A DNA stretch of 64,000 nt from Amycolatopsis sp. NBC_01488 (lineage in GTDB: Bacteria > Actinomycetota > Actinomycetes > Mycobacteriales > Pseudonocardiaceae). Position numbers and translations under genes: made by a program. The notes under the pieces were generated by a model. The model was given only the letters and a program-made list of their open reading frames with translations, was not told the origin of the DNA and did not search any database. Shown here one piece after another: positions 18,038 to 26,382 of the stretch (positions within the stretch are counted from its first letter, which is position 1; every line of letters begins with the position of its first letter). The DNA lies in assembly GCF_036227105.1 (NCBI RefSeq), contig NZ_CP109434.1:4468001-4532000 (forward strand), given 5' to 3'.

Positions 18038-20728
18038 ATGAACAGACGGAAGTCACGGTTGGCGATCATCGCAGGTGTCGTGCTCTTGCTGGGCGGCCTC
18101 GGACTGGGCCCGGCCAGTGCGGGAGCCCGGCCGAGCACGGGCGTCGGCTCGTGCACGCTCAAGAACTGGCAGCCGGGCGACGACCCGGGCGACGCCAAGG
18201 ACCTTCCGGAAGGAAATCGGCCACAGTCCTACAAAGGGGACGATTACGACTGCAGCGGCGCGACTTTCGCCGCGCCCGGCGCCGAATTCACGAAGTTCCC
18301 GCAACCGAAGAATTTCCCGAACCGGTCCGGCCTTGTGCAGCCGCTGGCCACGACCGCGTCGAATCCGCTGGCGCCGTACTTCCCGCCGTTCACCCATTTC
18401 GTGGTGCTGGTCCGGGAGAACCACACCTTCGACGACTACCTCGGCGACTGCGCCACGACCGTGCAGGCCGGCTGCAACGGCGCCGTGCAGAGCACGAACC
18501 ACATCAGCTCGGTCCCGAACCTGCACACGCTCGCCAAGAACAACGTGCTGATGGACGCCTACAGCACCGGCACGCAGCCGCCGAGCGGCCCGAACCACTG
18601 GTGGCTCTTCTCCGCCCAATCCCAGTCCAGCTCCCAGCAGCAGCCCTATCCGGGCACCACCGGGACGCAGTTCGACCGCTTCCTCAAGGGCGTCTCGAGC
18701 CCGGGCGGCCTCGGCACGGACCCGTGCGCGACGCAGACCGGCACGACGACCGGCACCAGCCCGTACCCGTACGTCATGAACGGTGACTTCTACTGGATGC
18801 TGAGCAGCGGCAGCGGCGAGTGGAAGAACCCGGGCACGGGCAAGCCTGAGGTGCTCCCGGTCAACCGGCCCGGCACGTCCGTACCGGAGCTGCTGAACTA
18901 CAACAACTACACCTGCAAGGCGCAGAACGACGACGACCAGGTCATCGGCGACGGCTTCCGGAACTACGTGTCCACGAACGGTTTGCCCGCGTACTCCTAC
19001 GTCGAGCTGTTCAACGACCACCCCGGGACCTACCAGGACATCCCGAAGAACGACGCGGTCACCAAGCAGGTCGTCGACTCGCTCATGAACAACGCGTCGT
19101 ACAAGGACAACACGGTCATCGTGGTGACCGAGGACGACACCCAGAACGGCAGCAACGGCCCCGACCACATCAGCAACACCTACCGCGTGCCGACCGTCGT
19201 GGTCGCTTCCCCGAAGTACATGAAGCAGGGCTACGTCTCGCACGTCGCCTACAGCACCAACAACGTGCTGGCCGCGATGGAACGCACCCTGCAAAACGTG
19301 TCGCCCGGCGCCATCGACCCGAACGGCAACCTCGGCCGGACCACCTTCCCGATGACCTCCGCGGACCAGGCCGCGCTCGGCGACCCGCTGGAGGACTTGT
19401 GGGTCCAGGGCGCCACCCCGTTGTCGGCTACGGCCGGCGCGTCGCCGACGACCGGGAACGCGCCACTGACCGTGTCGTTCACCGGCTCGGCGACCGGCGG
19501 CCTGGCGCCCTACGCCTACAGCTGGAACTTCGGTGACGGGTCGGCGGCGAGCACGGCGCAGAACCCCGGTCACACCTACAACGCCGCCGGCAACTACACG
19601 GCGACGCTCACCGTGACCGACAGCGCTTCGCCGGCGCACACGGCCACGTCGAGCGTGGCCGTCACGGTCGGCGCGGTCGGCCAGCCGCTTGCGGCCTCCG
19701 CGTCCGCCGCGCCGACGTCCGGCCAGGTTCCGCTGACCGTCGCGTTCGGCGGAACCGCCACCGGCGGGACACCGGCGTACTCCTACAGCTGGAACTTCGG
19801 TGACGGCAGCGCGGCGAGCACCACGCAGAACCCCAGCCACACCTACAACAGCGCCGGCACGTACACGGCGACGCTGACCGTCACCGACAGCGCGTCGCCC
19901 GCGAAAACCGCCACGTCGACCGTGCAGGTCACCGCGTCGCCCATCGCCGGGGCGCCGCCGGGCGCACCCACCGGCCTCACCGCCACCCCGGGGAACGGCC
20001 AGGTGACGCTGAACTGGACGGCGCCCGCAAGTAACGGAGGCGTCAACATCACGTCGTACCGCGTGTACCGCGGCACCGCGAGCGGCGGCGAAATGCTGCT
20101 GACCAGCGGCGGCTGCGGCAGCCTCGGCGCTGTGCTTTCCTGCACCGACAGCGGTCTCACCAACGGCCAGCCCTACTACTACCGGGTCAGCGCCGTGAAC
20201 TCGATCGGCGAGGGCACGCAGAGCACAGAGGCGACGGCAACCCCCAGCGGCTGCACGCCCAGGCAACTGCTCGGCAACCCGGGCTTCGAAACCGGAAGCG
20301 CGGCGCCGTGGTCGACGACGTCCGGTGTGGTCGCCAGCAACACCGCGGAGCCCGCCCACACCGGCAGCTGGGACGCCTGGCTCGACGGTTACGGCTCGAC
20401 GCGCACCGACACGCTGTCCCAGCCGGTCACGCTGCCGTCCGGGTGCTCGACGTACCAGCTGAGTTACTGGCAGCACATCGACACGGCCGAAACCACGACG
20501 ACGACCAAGTACGACACGCTCAAGGTGCAGGTGCTCAACAGCGCGGGGACCGTCCTGGCGACCCTGGCGACGTACTCCAACCTGGACCACAACACCGGCT
20601 ACAGCCAGAAAACCTTCGACCTGGCCCCGTACGCGGGCCAGCAGATCACGCTCAAGTTCACCGGAGCCGAGGACTATACGAGGCAGACGTCCTTCGTTCT
20701 GGACGACACCGCGATCACCGTGAGCTGA
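18038..20728 (+). CDS. Secreted modular phosphoesterase: PKD x2, Fn3, carbohydrate-binding tail
   Basis: The ATG at 18038 with GGGAG upstream is chosen over an in-frame opening at 17954 because it starts a signal peptide (RLAIIAGVVLLLGGLGLGPA). The 896-aa product has a PF04185 phosphoesterase domain at about 115-440: FVVLVRENHTFDDYLGDCAT, SGPNHWWLFSAQ, DNTVIVVTEDDTQNG. Two PKD domains with near-identical YSWNFGDGSAAST cores follow at about 461-637, an Fn3 domain at 641-735 (APTGLTATPGNGQVTLNW) and a jelly-roll carbohydrate-binding-like domain to the end. The catalytic family is that of acid phosphatase/phospholipase C; the added modules suggest anchoring to polymers. A terminator follows. Confidence 0.9.
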   Translation: MNRRKSRLAIIAGVVLLLGGLGLGPASAGARPSTGVGSCTLKNWQPGDDPGDAKDLPEGNRPQSYKGDDYDCSGATFAAPGAEFTKFPQPKNFPNRSGLVQPLATTASNPLAPYFPPFTHFVVLVRENHTFDDYLGDCATTVQAGCNGAVQSTNHISSVPNLHTLAKNNVLMDAYSTGTQPPSGPNHWWLFSAQSQSSSQQQPYPGTTGTQFDRFLKGVSSPGGLGTDPCATQTGTTTGTSPYPYVMNGDFYWMLSSGSGEWKNPGTGKPEVLPVNRPGTSVPELLNYNNYTCKAQNDDDQVIGDGFRNYVSTNGLPAYSYVELFNDHPGTYQDIPKNDAVTKQVVDSLMNNASYKDNTVIVVTEDDTQNGSNGPDHISNTYRVPTVVVASPKYMKQGYVSHVAYSTNNVLAAMERTLQNVSPGAIDPNGNLGRTTFPMTSADQAALGDPLEDLWVQGATPLSATAGASPTTGNAPLTVSFTGSATGGLAPYAYSWNFGDGSAASTAQNPGHTYNAAGNYTATLTVTDSASPAHTATSSVAVTVGAVGQPLAASASAAPTSGQVPLTVAFGGTATGGTPAYSYSWNFGDGSAASTTQNPSHTYNSAGTYTATLTVTDSASPAKTATSTVQVTASPIAGAPPGAPTGLTATPGNGQVTLNWTAPASNGGVNITSYRVYRGTASGGEMLLTSGGCGSLGAVLSCTDSGLTNGQPYYYRVSAVNSIGEGTQSTEATATPSGCTPRQLLGNPGFETGSAAPWSTTSGVVASNTAEPAHTGSWDAWLDGYGSTRTDTLSQPVTLPSGCSTYQLSYWQHIDTAETTTTTKYDTLKVQVLNSAGTVLATLATYSNLDHNTGYSQKTFDLAPYAGQQITLKFTGAEDYTRQTSFVLDDTAITVS

Positions 20729-20744
20729 CCGCGAGAGCAGGCCG

Positions 20745-20784
20745 GCCGCCCCGGGGACCCCGCGTCACCGGGGCGGCTTTCGTC
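20745..20784 (+). terminator. Rho-independent terminator after the modular phosphoesterase
   Basis: GCCGCCCCGG pairs with CCGGGGCGGC (20768-20777) and is followed by TTTCGTCTT. It lies 16 bp after the stop of the upstream gene. Confidence 0.75.
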
Positions 20785-20814
20785 TTCTATACCCCCGCGG
20801 CGTGTTGCGATGAG

Positions 20815-21255
20815 ATCTGACGCAGACCGAGGGACGGATCGACGTGTTCGTCCAGTCGATCGGCACGACGGCCTCACTTCGCGGCGCCGCGACCCGCTCA
20901 AGCGCCACAATCCGCGCTACGGGTGGTCGCGGTCGAGCCGGCCGAGTCCGCCGTGCTGTCCGGTGGGCGGCCGGGGGTGCGCACCGCATCGAGGGCATCG
21001 GGATCGGTTACGTTCCGCCGATGTGGGGCCCGGACCTGCCGGGCGAGATCGTCCCGATCGCTACCGCCGACGCCGAGGACATGGCCAGGCGCATGGCCCG
21101 CGAGGAGGGTCTCTTCGCTGGTACGTCGTCAGGCGCCTACGTGCTCGGCGCGATCAGGTCGGCCAGCGTCTCGGACCGACCGTCAGGGTCGCGACCTTAC
21201 TGGGGTGGATTCGGGCCTGAAGTATCTGAGCACCACTGTGTACCAACGCGGATGA
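20815..21255 (+). pseudogene. Cysteine synthase-family PLP enzyme, 3' remnant with several frameshifts
   Basis: Three frames supply consecutive parts of the C-terminal half of a cysteine synthase/CBS-like enzyme: VFVQSIGTTASLRGAATR, VAVEPAESAVLSGGRPG, IEGIGIGYVPPMWGPDLPGE, the conserved EEGLFAGTSSGAYVLGAI, and VDSGLKYLSTTVYQRG to the stop at 21253-21255. The N-terminal half with the PLP lysine is absent. The following 21256-21532 contains no gene I can name. Confidence 0.8.
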
Positions 21256-21532
21256 ATTCGACAAGAACTTCATTGAGATGTTCTTCGCCACACGGGGCGT
21301 CGAGAGGCGGCCGCACCCAGTGGCGCGGAGTGGTTTGCAACGCGGGTGTGTTCGCGATTTCGCACAGGAACAGCCTGCGGCGTCCGGCGGGATGCGTACA
21401 GGAAGACCGGGTCGCGCAGCCAGGGTCGTGCTTGAGCATCTGGCCGGGGAACTCGGACGGTGAGACGGTGATCCGCAGGGTTGGTCAAGCCGGTGCCGAC
21501 ATCGTTCCCGTCAGTCAGCTCGCGTTCCTCGA

Positions 21533-21610
21533 TCAGGCCGCTCTTGATGCGAGCCCGTTGAGGCTGACCAGGTTCTGCACGCCGACGTGCGGCGTTTCTT
21601 CAATAATCAT
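21533..21610 (-). CDS. 25-aa open frame with a good ribosome site
   Basis: ATG at 21610 is preceded by GGGGAGACTTTCC. It encodes MIIEETPHVGVQNLVSLNGL and five more residues, then stops. The next frame continues with protein-like text (LIEERELTDGNDVGTGLTNP), so this may be a frameshifted start of a larger gene or a short peptide gene. No family is recognised. Confidence 0.3.
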   Translation of the reverse strand: MIIEETPHVGVQNLVSLNGLASRAA

Positions 21611-21684
21611 GGAAAGTCTCCCCGATTGGCGGGCTTGGTTCAGGTTGCCTCGGGTCGCCGTCGCGGGAATGGAAGTTTCGGCCG

Positions 21685-21702
21685 CCCCAAGGAGCCTTGG
21701 GG
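21685..21702. promoter_or_regulatory. Perfect 8-bp inverted repeat upstream of the 25-aa frame
   Basis: CCCCAAGGAGCCTTGGGG is a perfect palindrome with a 2-bp centre, 75 bp upstream of the ATG at 21610. It could be an operator or a leader hairpin. Confidence 0.4.
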
Positions 21703-21952
21703 AGATATCTCCAAGCAATCGCCGTATGTGTTTTTTTCCGGACTGGATCCGCTGTCGCGCGGCTTCGCCTTCACTGACAGATATGACGTGATCACCCGAG
21801 TAGCCCCATGTACTTACCCCTTCGGCTGCGTCACGTCCGTCGCCGTGCGAGGTACCGTCGACCGGTCGTTTCGTTGCCCGCTATCGAATGTTCGGTCCGG
21901 CAGGCCGAACCGCTGTTCATGACGACTCGAAAACCGGACGAGCGGAGACCCG

Positions 21953-23630
21953 TTGAAAATCTTGGTGCTGTGCTCCGCGTTCAATGGCCTCAGTCAGCGC
22001 GCCTGGCTGGGTCTCCGCGCCGCGGCCACCGCGTCACGGTGGAGACGGTGCACAATTCGCAGGAGATCGCCGCGGCGGTGACGGCTACCGACCCCGAGTT
22101 GATCATCTGCCCGTTCCTGCGACAGCGGGTTCCCGAGGGGGTCTGGCGACGCTACCGCACGATCATCATCCATCCCGGCCCGGAGGGAGACCGCGGCCCG
22201 TCCGCGCTGGACTGGGCGATCATGGACGCCGAGCCCACCTGGGGCGTGACCGCCCTGCAGGCGACCGGCGACCTCGACGGCGGGCCGGTCTGGGGCACGC
22301 GAGTGTTCCGGATGCCGGCTGATCCGCCGCGCAAGAGCACTCTCTACAACACCGAGGTGTCCGACGCCGCGATGAGCCTGATCGATGAGGTGGTGGCCAA
22401 GGCCGAAGACGCCGGTTTCACGCCGGGACGCCAGGACCACCATCGGCCCGAAGCGGTGGGGAGGATCCGTCCCGTGGTCCGGCAGGCCGATCGATCCTTC
22501 TCCTGGGGCGACCCGACCGGCCACATCCTGCGTCGCATCCGCGCCGCCGACGGCCGTCCCGGAGTGCACACCGAGTTGGCCGGTGTGCAGGTCGCAGTGT
22601 TCGACGCCCATCCCGGAGACGCCTCGCTCGACGAGCCCGGCACCATCGCGGCACGACGGCAGGGTGCGATGCTGGTCCGCACCGGCGACGGCGCGCTGTG
22701 GATCGGGCAGGCGCGGCGGTTGGCTCCCGAGGCCCCAGGCACGACGGTCAAGCTGCCCGCCACCGTGGCTCTCGGGGGCGTTCTCGAGGTGCCGCGGACC
22801 GCAGGCCCGCCCAGCCTGCGGGAGATCAGCTACCGGCGGGTGGGCAAAGTGGGGTTGGTGCGATTCGAGTTCTACAACGGCGCGATGGGCACCGCGCAGT
22901 GCCGGCGGCTTGCCGCGGCCGTGCGCCACGCGGCCGCGCAAGACACCGCTGTCCTGGTCCTGGCAGGCGGCGAAGTGTTCTCCAACGGCTTGCATCTGGG
23001 TGTCATCGACGCCCATCCGGATCCTGCGGCGGAAGCGTGGCGGAACATCACCGCGATCGACGACCTCTGCCAGGAGATCATCGGCTGCGCCGGCCAGCTC
23101 GTGGTGTCCGCGCTCGCCGGCGACGCGGGCGCGGGCGGGGTGATCTCGGCGCCGACACAGTGATCGCCCGGGACGGCGTCCTGCTCAACCCGCATTATCA
23201 GAAGATGGGCTTGTACGGCTCGGAGTACTGGACCTACGTGCTGCCCCACCGGGTCGGCGAAGCACAGGCACGTCGGCTGGCCACCAGCTGCGAGCCGATC
23301 AGCGCCGCCGAAGGGGCAGAGATCGGGATCATCGACCGACTCGCCGCGAGCGACCGCGGGGGATTCATCGCAACCGTGCTGGACTACGCCACCGAACTCG
23401 TCGTCGGCGGCCAGGCGGATGCCCTGCTCTACCGCAAACACGCCACCCGAGAAGCCGACGAGCAACGCAGGCCACTGGAAACCTACCGGGTACGGGAACT
23501 CGCCGAAATGAGCCACGACATCTTCGACGACCGCCACGGTTTCGCCCACGCCAGGCGCACCTTCCTCACCGGCCGGCCCGCCGGCCCGACGCTGCCGAAA
23601 CCCCGCCTGCCAGCCCCACGACTCCCTTAG
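21953..23630 (+). pseudogene. hypX: HypX/HoxX-like hydrogenase maturation protein, two frameshifts
   Basis: TTG at 21953 (GGAG upstream) begins KILVLCSAFNGLSQRAWLGL. Near 22025 the frame shifts and continues GHRVTVETVHNSQEIAAAVT and the formyltransferase-type block IIIHPGPEGDRGPSALDWAI. The second, crotonase-like half carries VGLVRFEFYNGAMGTAQCRR. A second shift near 23135 leads to DTVIARDGVLLNPHYQKMGL and YGSEYWTYVLPHRVGEAQAR, stopping at 23630. HypX makes the CO ligand of [NiFe] hydrogenases from formyl-THF under aerobic conditions. No other hyp or hydrogenase gene is in the window, so it is an orphan relic here. Confidence 0.85.
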
Positions 23631-23853
23631 ATGAGGCCCGTCAGCTGATCGCGCGGGCAGCCGAACTGTTCACCGGCCCGCGCTGGTCGCCACGCGGGAC
23701 GGGGAGGTCGCGGACCAGCTGAGATCGAGTCGTGAATTAGGGACGGAGCGGAGCGAGCCGCGGGTTGGATAGCGGCGAGCAATCGGCTGGCGGCGTCTGC
23801 GAACCGAGGAGTCGGACGGCTCGGAGTGCTCACAGCGCGGTCGTTTCGGATCG

Positions 23854-23888
23854 TTCGTTGTGGTCTGTATCTACGTGCGTGGTACGGC
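23854..23888 (+). repeat. 35-bp interspersed repeat A, copy 2
   Basis: It matches 7024-7058 in the same orientation with two differences. Here it lies in intergenic DNA. Confidence 0.65.
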
Positions 23889-23946
23889 TGAACCGCCCGA
23901 CAAGGTGTCCGGACAACCGGGGGAAGCTCACGATTATTTCAGGTGG

Positions 23947-23962
23947 TGGCACCGTGGTGCCA
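23947..23962. promoter_or_regulatory. 16-bp palindrome TGGCACC-GT-GGTGCCA
   Basis: Perfect 7-bp arms with a 2-bp centre, in a gene-free stretch. This is an operator-like structure without a clear partner gene. Confidence 0.35.
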
Positions 23963-24242
23963 ACCGCCGAGGGCGCTCGGCCAGGCTAACTTCTAACGGT
24001 TGTGGTTACAGTGCAGTTCCCAAACGCAGTTCGTTTGCCTCAACGTGTGAGACGTGTCGTCGAAGTGTCAACGCTCATACGTCACCGGTGGGAAGACCGC
24101 CGCGGGCGACCTCACCTTCATGGTGAAACTGCGCCGCTGCTGACGTCACTGCCGGAATCATGCCCGCGGATCGGGGCTCGGGAAATCGCTCCGGTGGCGT
24201 CACGGGCGCGATCTGCGCGGGTTGCACCGCCGCGTTCTGGCG

Positions 24243-25748
24243 TCACCGTCGTGTGCCGGTGTGGTTCCGGTTCGCGGTCTTGCCGGCCGGGTGTGGCCGT
24301 GCGTTCGCGGGCCGGATGGGCTGGCGGGCCGAGCGTCGTGGCGGCGAGTAGGGCGTGGGTGCCGGTAGGCGCAGCAGCACGCCGAACTTGCCGGGTCCGT
24401 GGTGGCGCAGGGCGGCGGCGGCCTGGGGTTCGTTGCGGGCGCAATTGGCGAGGATGCCGAACAGCAGCATGGTGATCAGCAGTGACGAGCCTCCGTAGGA
24501 GATCAGGGGCAGGGTGACCCCGGTGACCGGCAGTAGGCCGACCACGTACCCGATGTTGATCGCGGCTTGGGCGACGACGAGCAGGGTGAGGGTGCCCGCG
24601 ACGATCCGGATCCACGGGTCGAGGTTGCGGCGGGCGATCCGTGTCCCGACGACCGCGACACCGGCGTACAGGGCGATCACGAAGACGCAGCCGACGAAGC
24701 CGAGTTCTTCGCCGAGGAGCGCGAAGATGAAGTCGTTCTGCACCCCGGGCAGGTAGCCCCAGTTGGCGCTCCCCCGCCCGAGTCCCCGGCCGAAGATGCC
24801 CCCGTCGGCGAGCGCGTACAACGCCTGGGTCGTCTGGTAGGACTCCGTACTCGAGTCGGGTGCCGCCGAGAAGAACGACAGGATCCGCGCCGTCCGGTAG
24901 CCGGCGCTGAGGGCGAGTACGGTGAATCCGGCGACCGCCCCGGCCAGCAGGGCGGCGAACAGCCGCGCCGGGATGCCCGCGAACCACAGCAGCCCGAGCA
25001 GGATGATGCCGAGGGTGATCGTGCCGCTGAGGTTGGGTTGTGCCATCACCAGCGCGAACATCACCAGCGTCACCGGGACTACGGGCACCATCAGGTGCCG
25101 CCACCGGCGCAGCAGGTGGTATTTGGCGACCAGGACGTGCGCACCCCACAGCGCGAGGGCGAGCTTGGCGAACTCGATCGGCTGAACCGACTGCCCGGCG
25201 ACGACGAACCAGCGTTGCGCCCCGCCGCCGGTCGTCCCCAGGGGGGTCAGCACGGCGGCCAGCAGGCACACCGCCAGGACCATCGCCGTGCCGGCCAGCC
25301 TGCGGATCTTCCCGATCGGCACCCGCAGGCCGAGCCAGAACACGCCGGCGCCGAGACCGACGTAGCTGACGTGCTTGAAGAAGAGGCTGTACTGGCCACC
25401 GCCGGTGCGCGGATCGTAAGACGAGACCGACGAAGCGCTCAGCACCATCACCACGCCCACGGCCACCAATACCCCGGTCAAGGCCAGCACCAGGTGAAAC
25501 GACGCCAACGGGCGCGTCAGCCACCCGGTCAGCCCCTCCCGCACGGCCATGGCCCGTGACGCGCGCAGGCGGTCAGCCGACTCCGGTCGCGGCGCCTCGA
25601 CGGTCTTACCCCGGTCGTCCGGCGAAAAGCCGCGACGCGCGTGAGCCGGCGTTCGTGGTCGCGTTTCCACGACGGACAATCCCGTCGTTGCGGCACTCCT
25701 GTCGTTGCGGTCCGGGCCCTCTGCGTTCGCGTTCTTCCGTGCTCGCAC
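24243..25748 (-). CDS. ftsW: FtsW-like SEDS-family peptidoglycan polymerase
   Basis: The product is up to 501 aa from the GTG at 25748; the in-frame ATG at 25550 (MAVREGLTGWL) is an alternative, but the paralogous fragment at 36524 also has an upstream extension. About ten membrane segments are visible. SEDS signatures include QPIEFAKLALALW, AQPNLSGTITLGIILLGLLW, YQTTQALYALADGGIFGRGL, FALLGEELGFVGC and TLPLISYGGSSLLITMLLFG. SEDS proteins polymerise lipid II glycan strands together with a class B PBP; none is encoded nearby. It starts 7 bp after the ArsR gene stop, so it may be cotranscribed with it. The exact division role is inferred. Confidence 0.85.
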   Translation of the reverse strand: MRARKNANAEGPDRNDRSAATTGLSVVETRPRTPAHARRGFSPDDRGKTVEAPRPESADRLRASRAMAVREGLTGWLTRPLASFHLVLALTGVLVAVGVVMVLSASSVSSYDPRTGGGQYSLFFKHVSYVGLGAGVFWLGLRVPIGKIRRLAGTAMVLAVCLLAAVLTPLGTTGGGAQRWFVVAGQSVQPIEFAKLALALWGAHVLVAKYHLLRRWRHLMVPVVPVTLVMFALVMAQPNLSGTITLGIILLGLLWFAGIPARLFAALLAGAVAGFTVLALSAGYRTARILSFFSAAPDSSTESYQTTQALYALADGGIFGRGLGRGSANWGYLPGVQNDFIFALLGEELGFVGCVFVIALYAGVAVVGTRIARRNLDPWIRIVAGTLTLLVVAQAAINIGYVVGLLPVTGVTLPLISYGGSSLLITMLLFGILANCARNEPQAAAALRHHGPGKFGVLLRLPAPTPYSPPRRSARQPIRPANARPHPAGKTANRNHTGTRR

Positions 25749-25754
25749 CGGTGA

Positions 25755-26096
25755 TCAGCCGTTGCGGACGCGTCGCCGTGGCATTCGCAGTTGCCTGTGA
25801 TGCTCGATGGCGAGCCGGACCATGTCGGCCACGTGCTGGTCGTCGACGTAGTGGATCTGGTGCTTGCCCTGCCGGCGGGCACGCACCAGCCCGGCGAGTT
25901 TGAGCTTCCCCAGGTGATGACTCACGGTGGCCACGCTCTGCCCGGTCTCCTCGGCCAGTGTTCCCACGTCGCGTTCGCCCAGGGTCAGCAACCACAGCAG
26001 ATGCAACCGGACGGTCGCGGACAACAGACCGAACGTCGCCGCGGCGTCCTGGAGTAGGTCGGGGGGCAGCGGGTCGGAGTCGGGCGGTGCGGGCAC
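25755..26096 (-). CDS. ArsR/SmtB-family metal-type repressor
   Basis: The GTG at 26096 follows GAGAGGATG by 6 nt and gives 113 aa. The wHTH is clear: LLSATVRLHLLWLLTLGERD, VGTLAEETGQSVATVSHHLG, then GLVRARRQGKHQIHYVDDQH and HVADMVRLAIEHHRQL. The C-terminal helix with D..H..(x)n..HH resembles the alpha-5 metal site of NmtR/KmtR/SmtB-type sensors. It diverges from the P-type ATPase operon with a 14-bp palindrome between them, the usual arrangement for a metal-responsive repressor. Confidence 0.85.
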   Translation of the reverse strand: MPAPPDSDPLPPDLLQDAAATFGLLSATVRLHLLWLLTLGERDVGTLAEETGQSVATVSHHLGKLKLAGLVRARRQGKHQIHYVDDQHVADMVRLAIEHHRQLRMPRRRVRNG

Positions 26097-26141
26097 GGGG
26101 TCATCCTCTCGCGTGTCCCCGTAGCGTGACGTACACCCCGT

Positions 26142-26155
26142 CACTTGCACAAGTG
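26142..26155. promoter_or_regulatory. ArsR-type palindrome CACTTG-CA-CAAGTG
   Basis: A perfect 6-bp inverted repeat in the 286-bp divergent region between arsR (26096) and the P-type ATPase (26383). It probably controls both directions. Confidence 0.55.
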
Positions 26156-26382
26156 TTTGACTGTTTCGGGTGGGTGCGGTGTACTGGGTCCCGGCCGCCC
26201 CCTGCCGGGCGCTGCGGCCTGTCCGTGGAGGGAGGTGAGCCGGGTGACCGGCGAAGGAAGTAGTCGCCGCGACCGCGCGGACGTCCGGCTTTCCCCGTCC
26301 ACCCGGGAGTAGGCGCGGTGGTCCGCGCGGTCGTTTCGCTGGCGATGCGCACAGCAGTGACCTCGACGGACAGGACCTCCCG

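Larger units (their letters stand above)
23631..24242. other. Gap with repeat A and a palindrome, no supported gene
   Basis: No convincing coding sequence is seen. It contains repeat A copy 2 and the 16-bp palindrome at 23947, and its local composition is lower in GC than the flanks. Confidence 0.45.

Noticed and set aside
18053-20590. An 845-codon frame antisense to the modular phosphoesterase
   Set aside because: Low-complexity composition, no start context and no family; a codon-position artefact of high GC.
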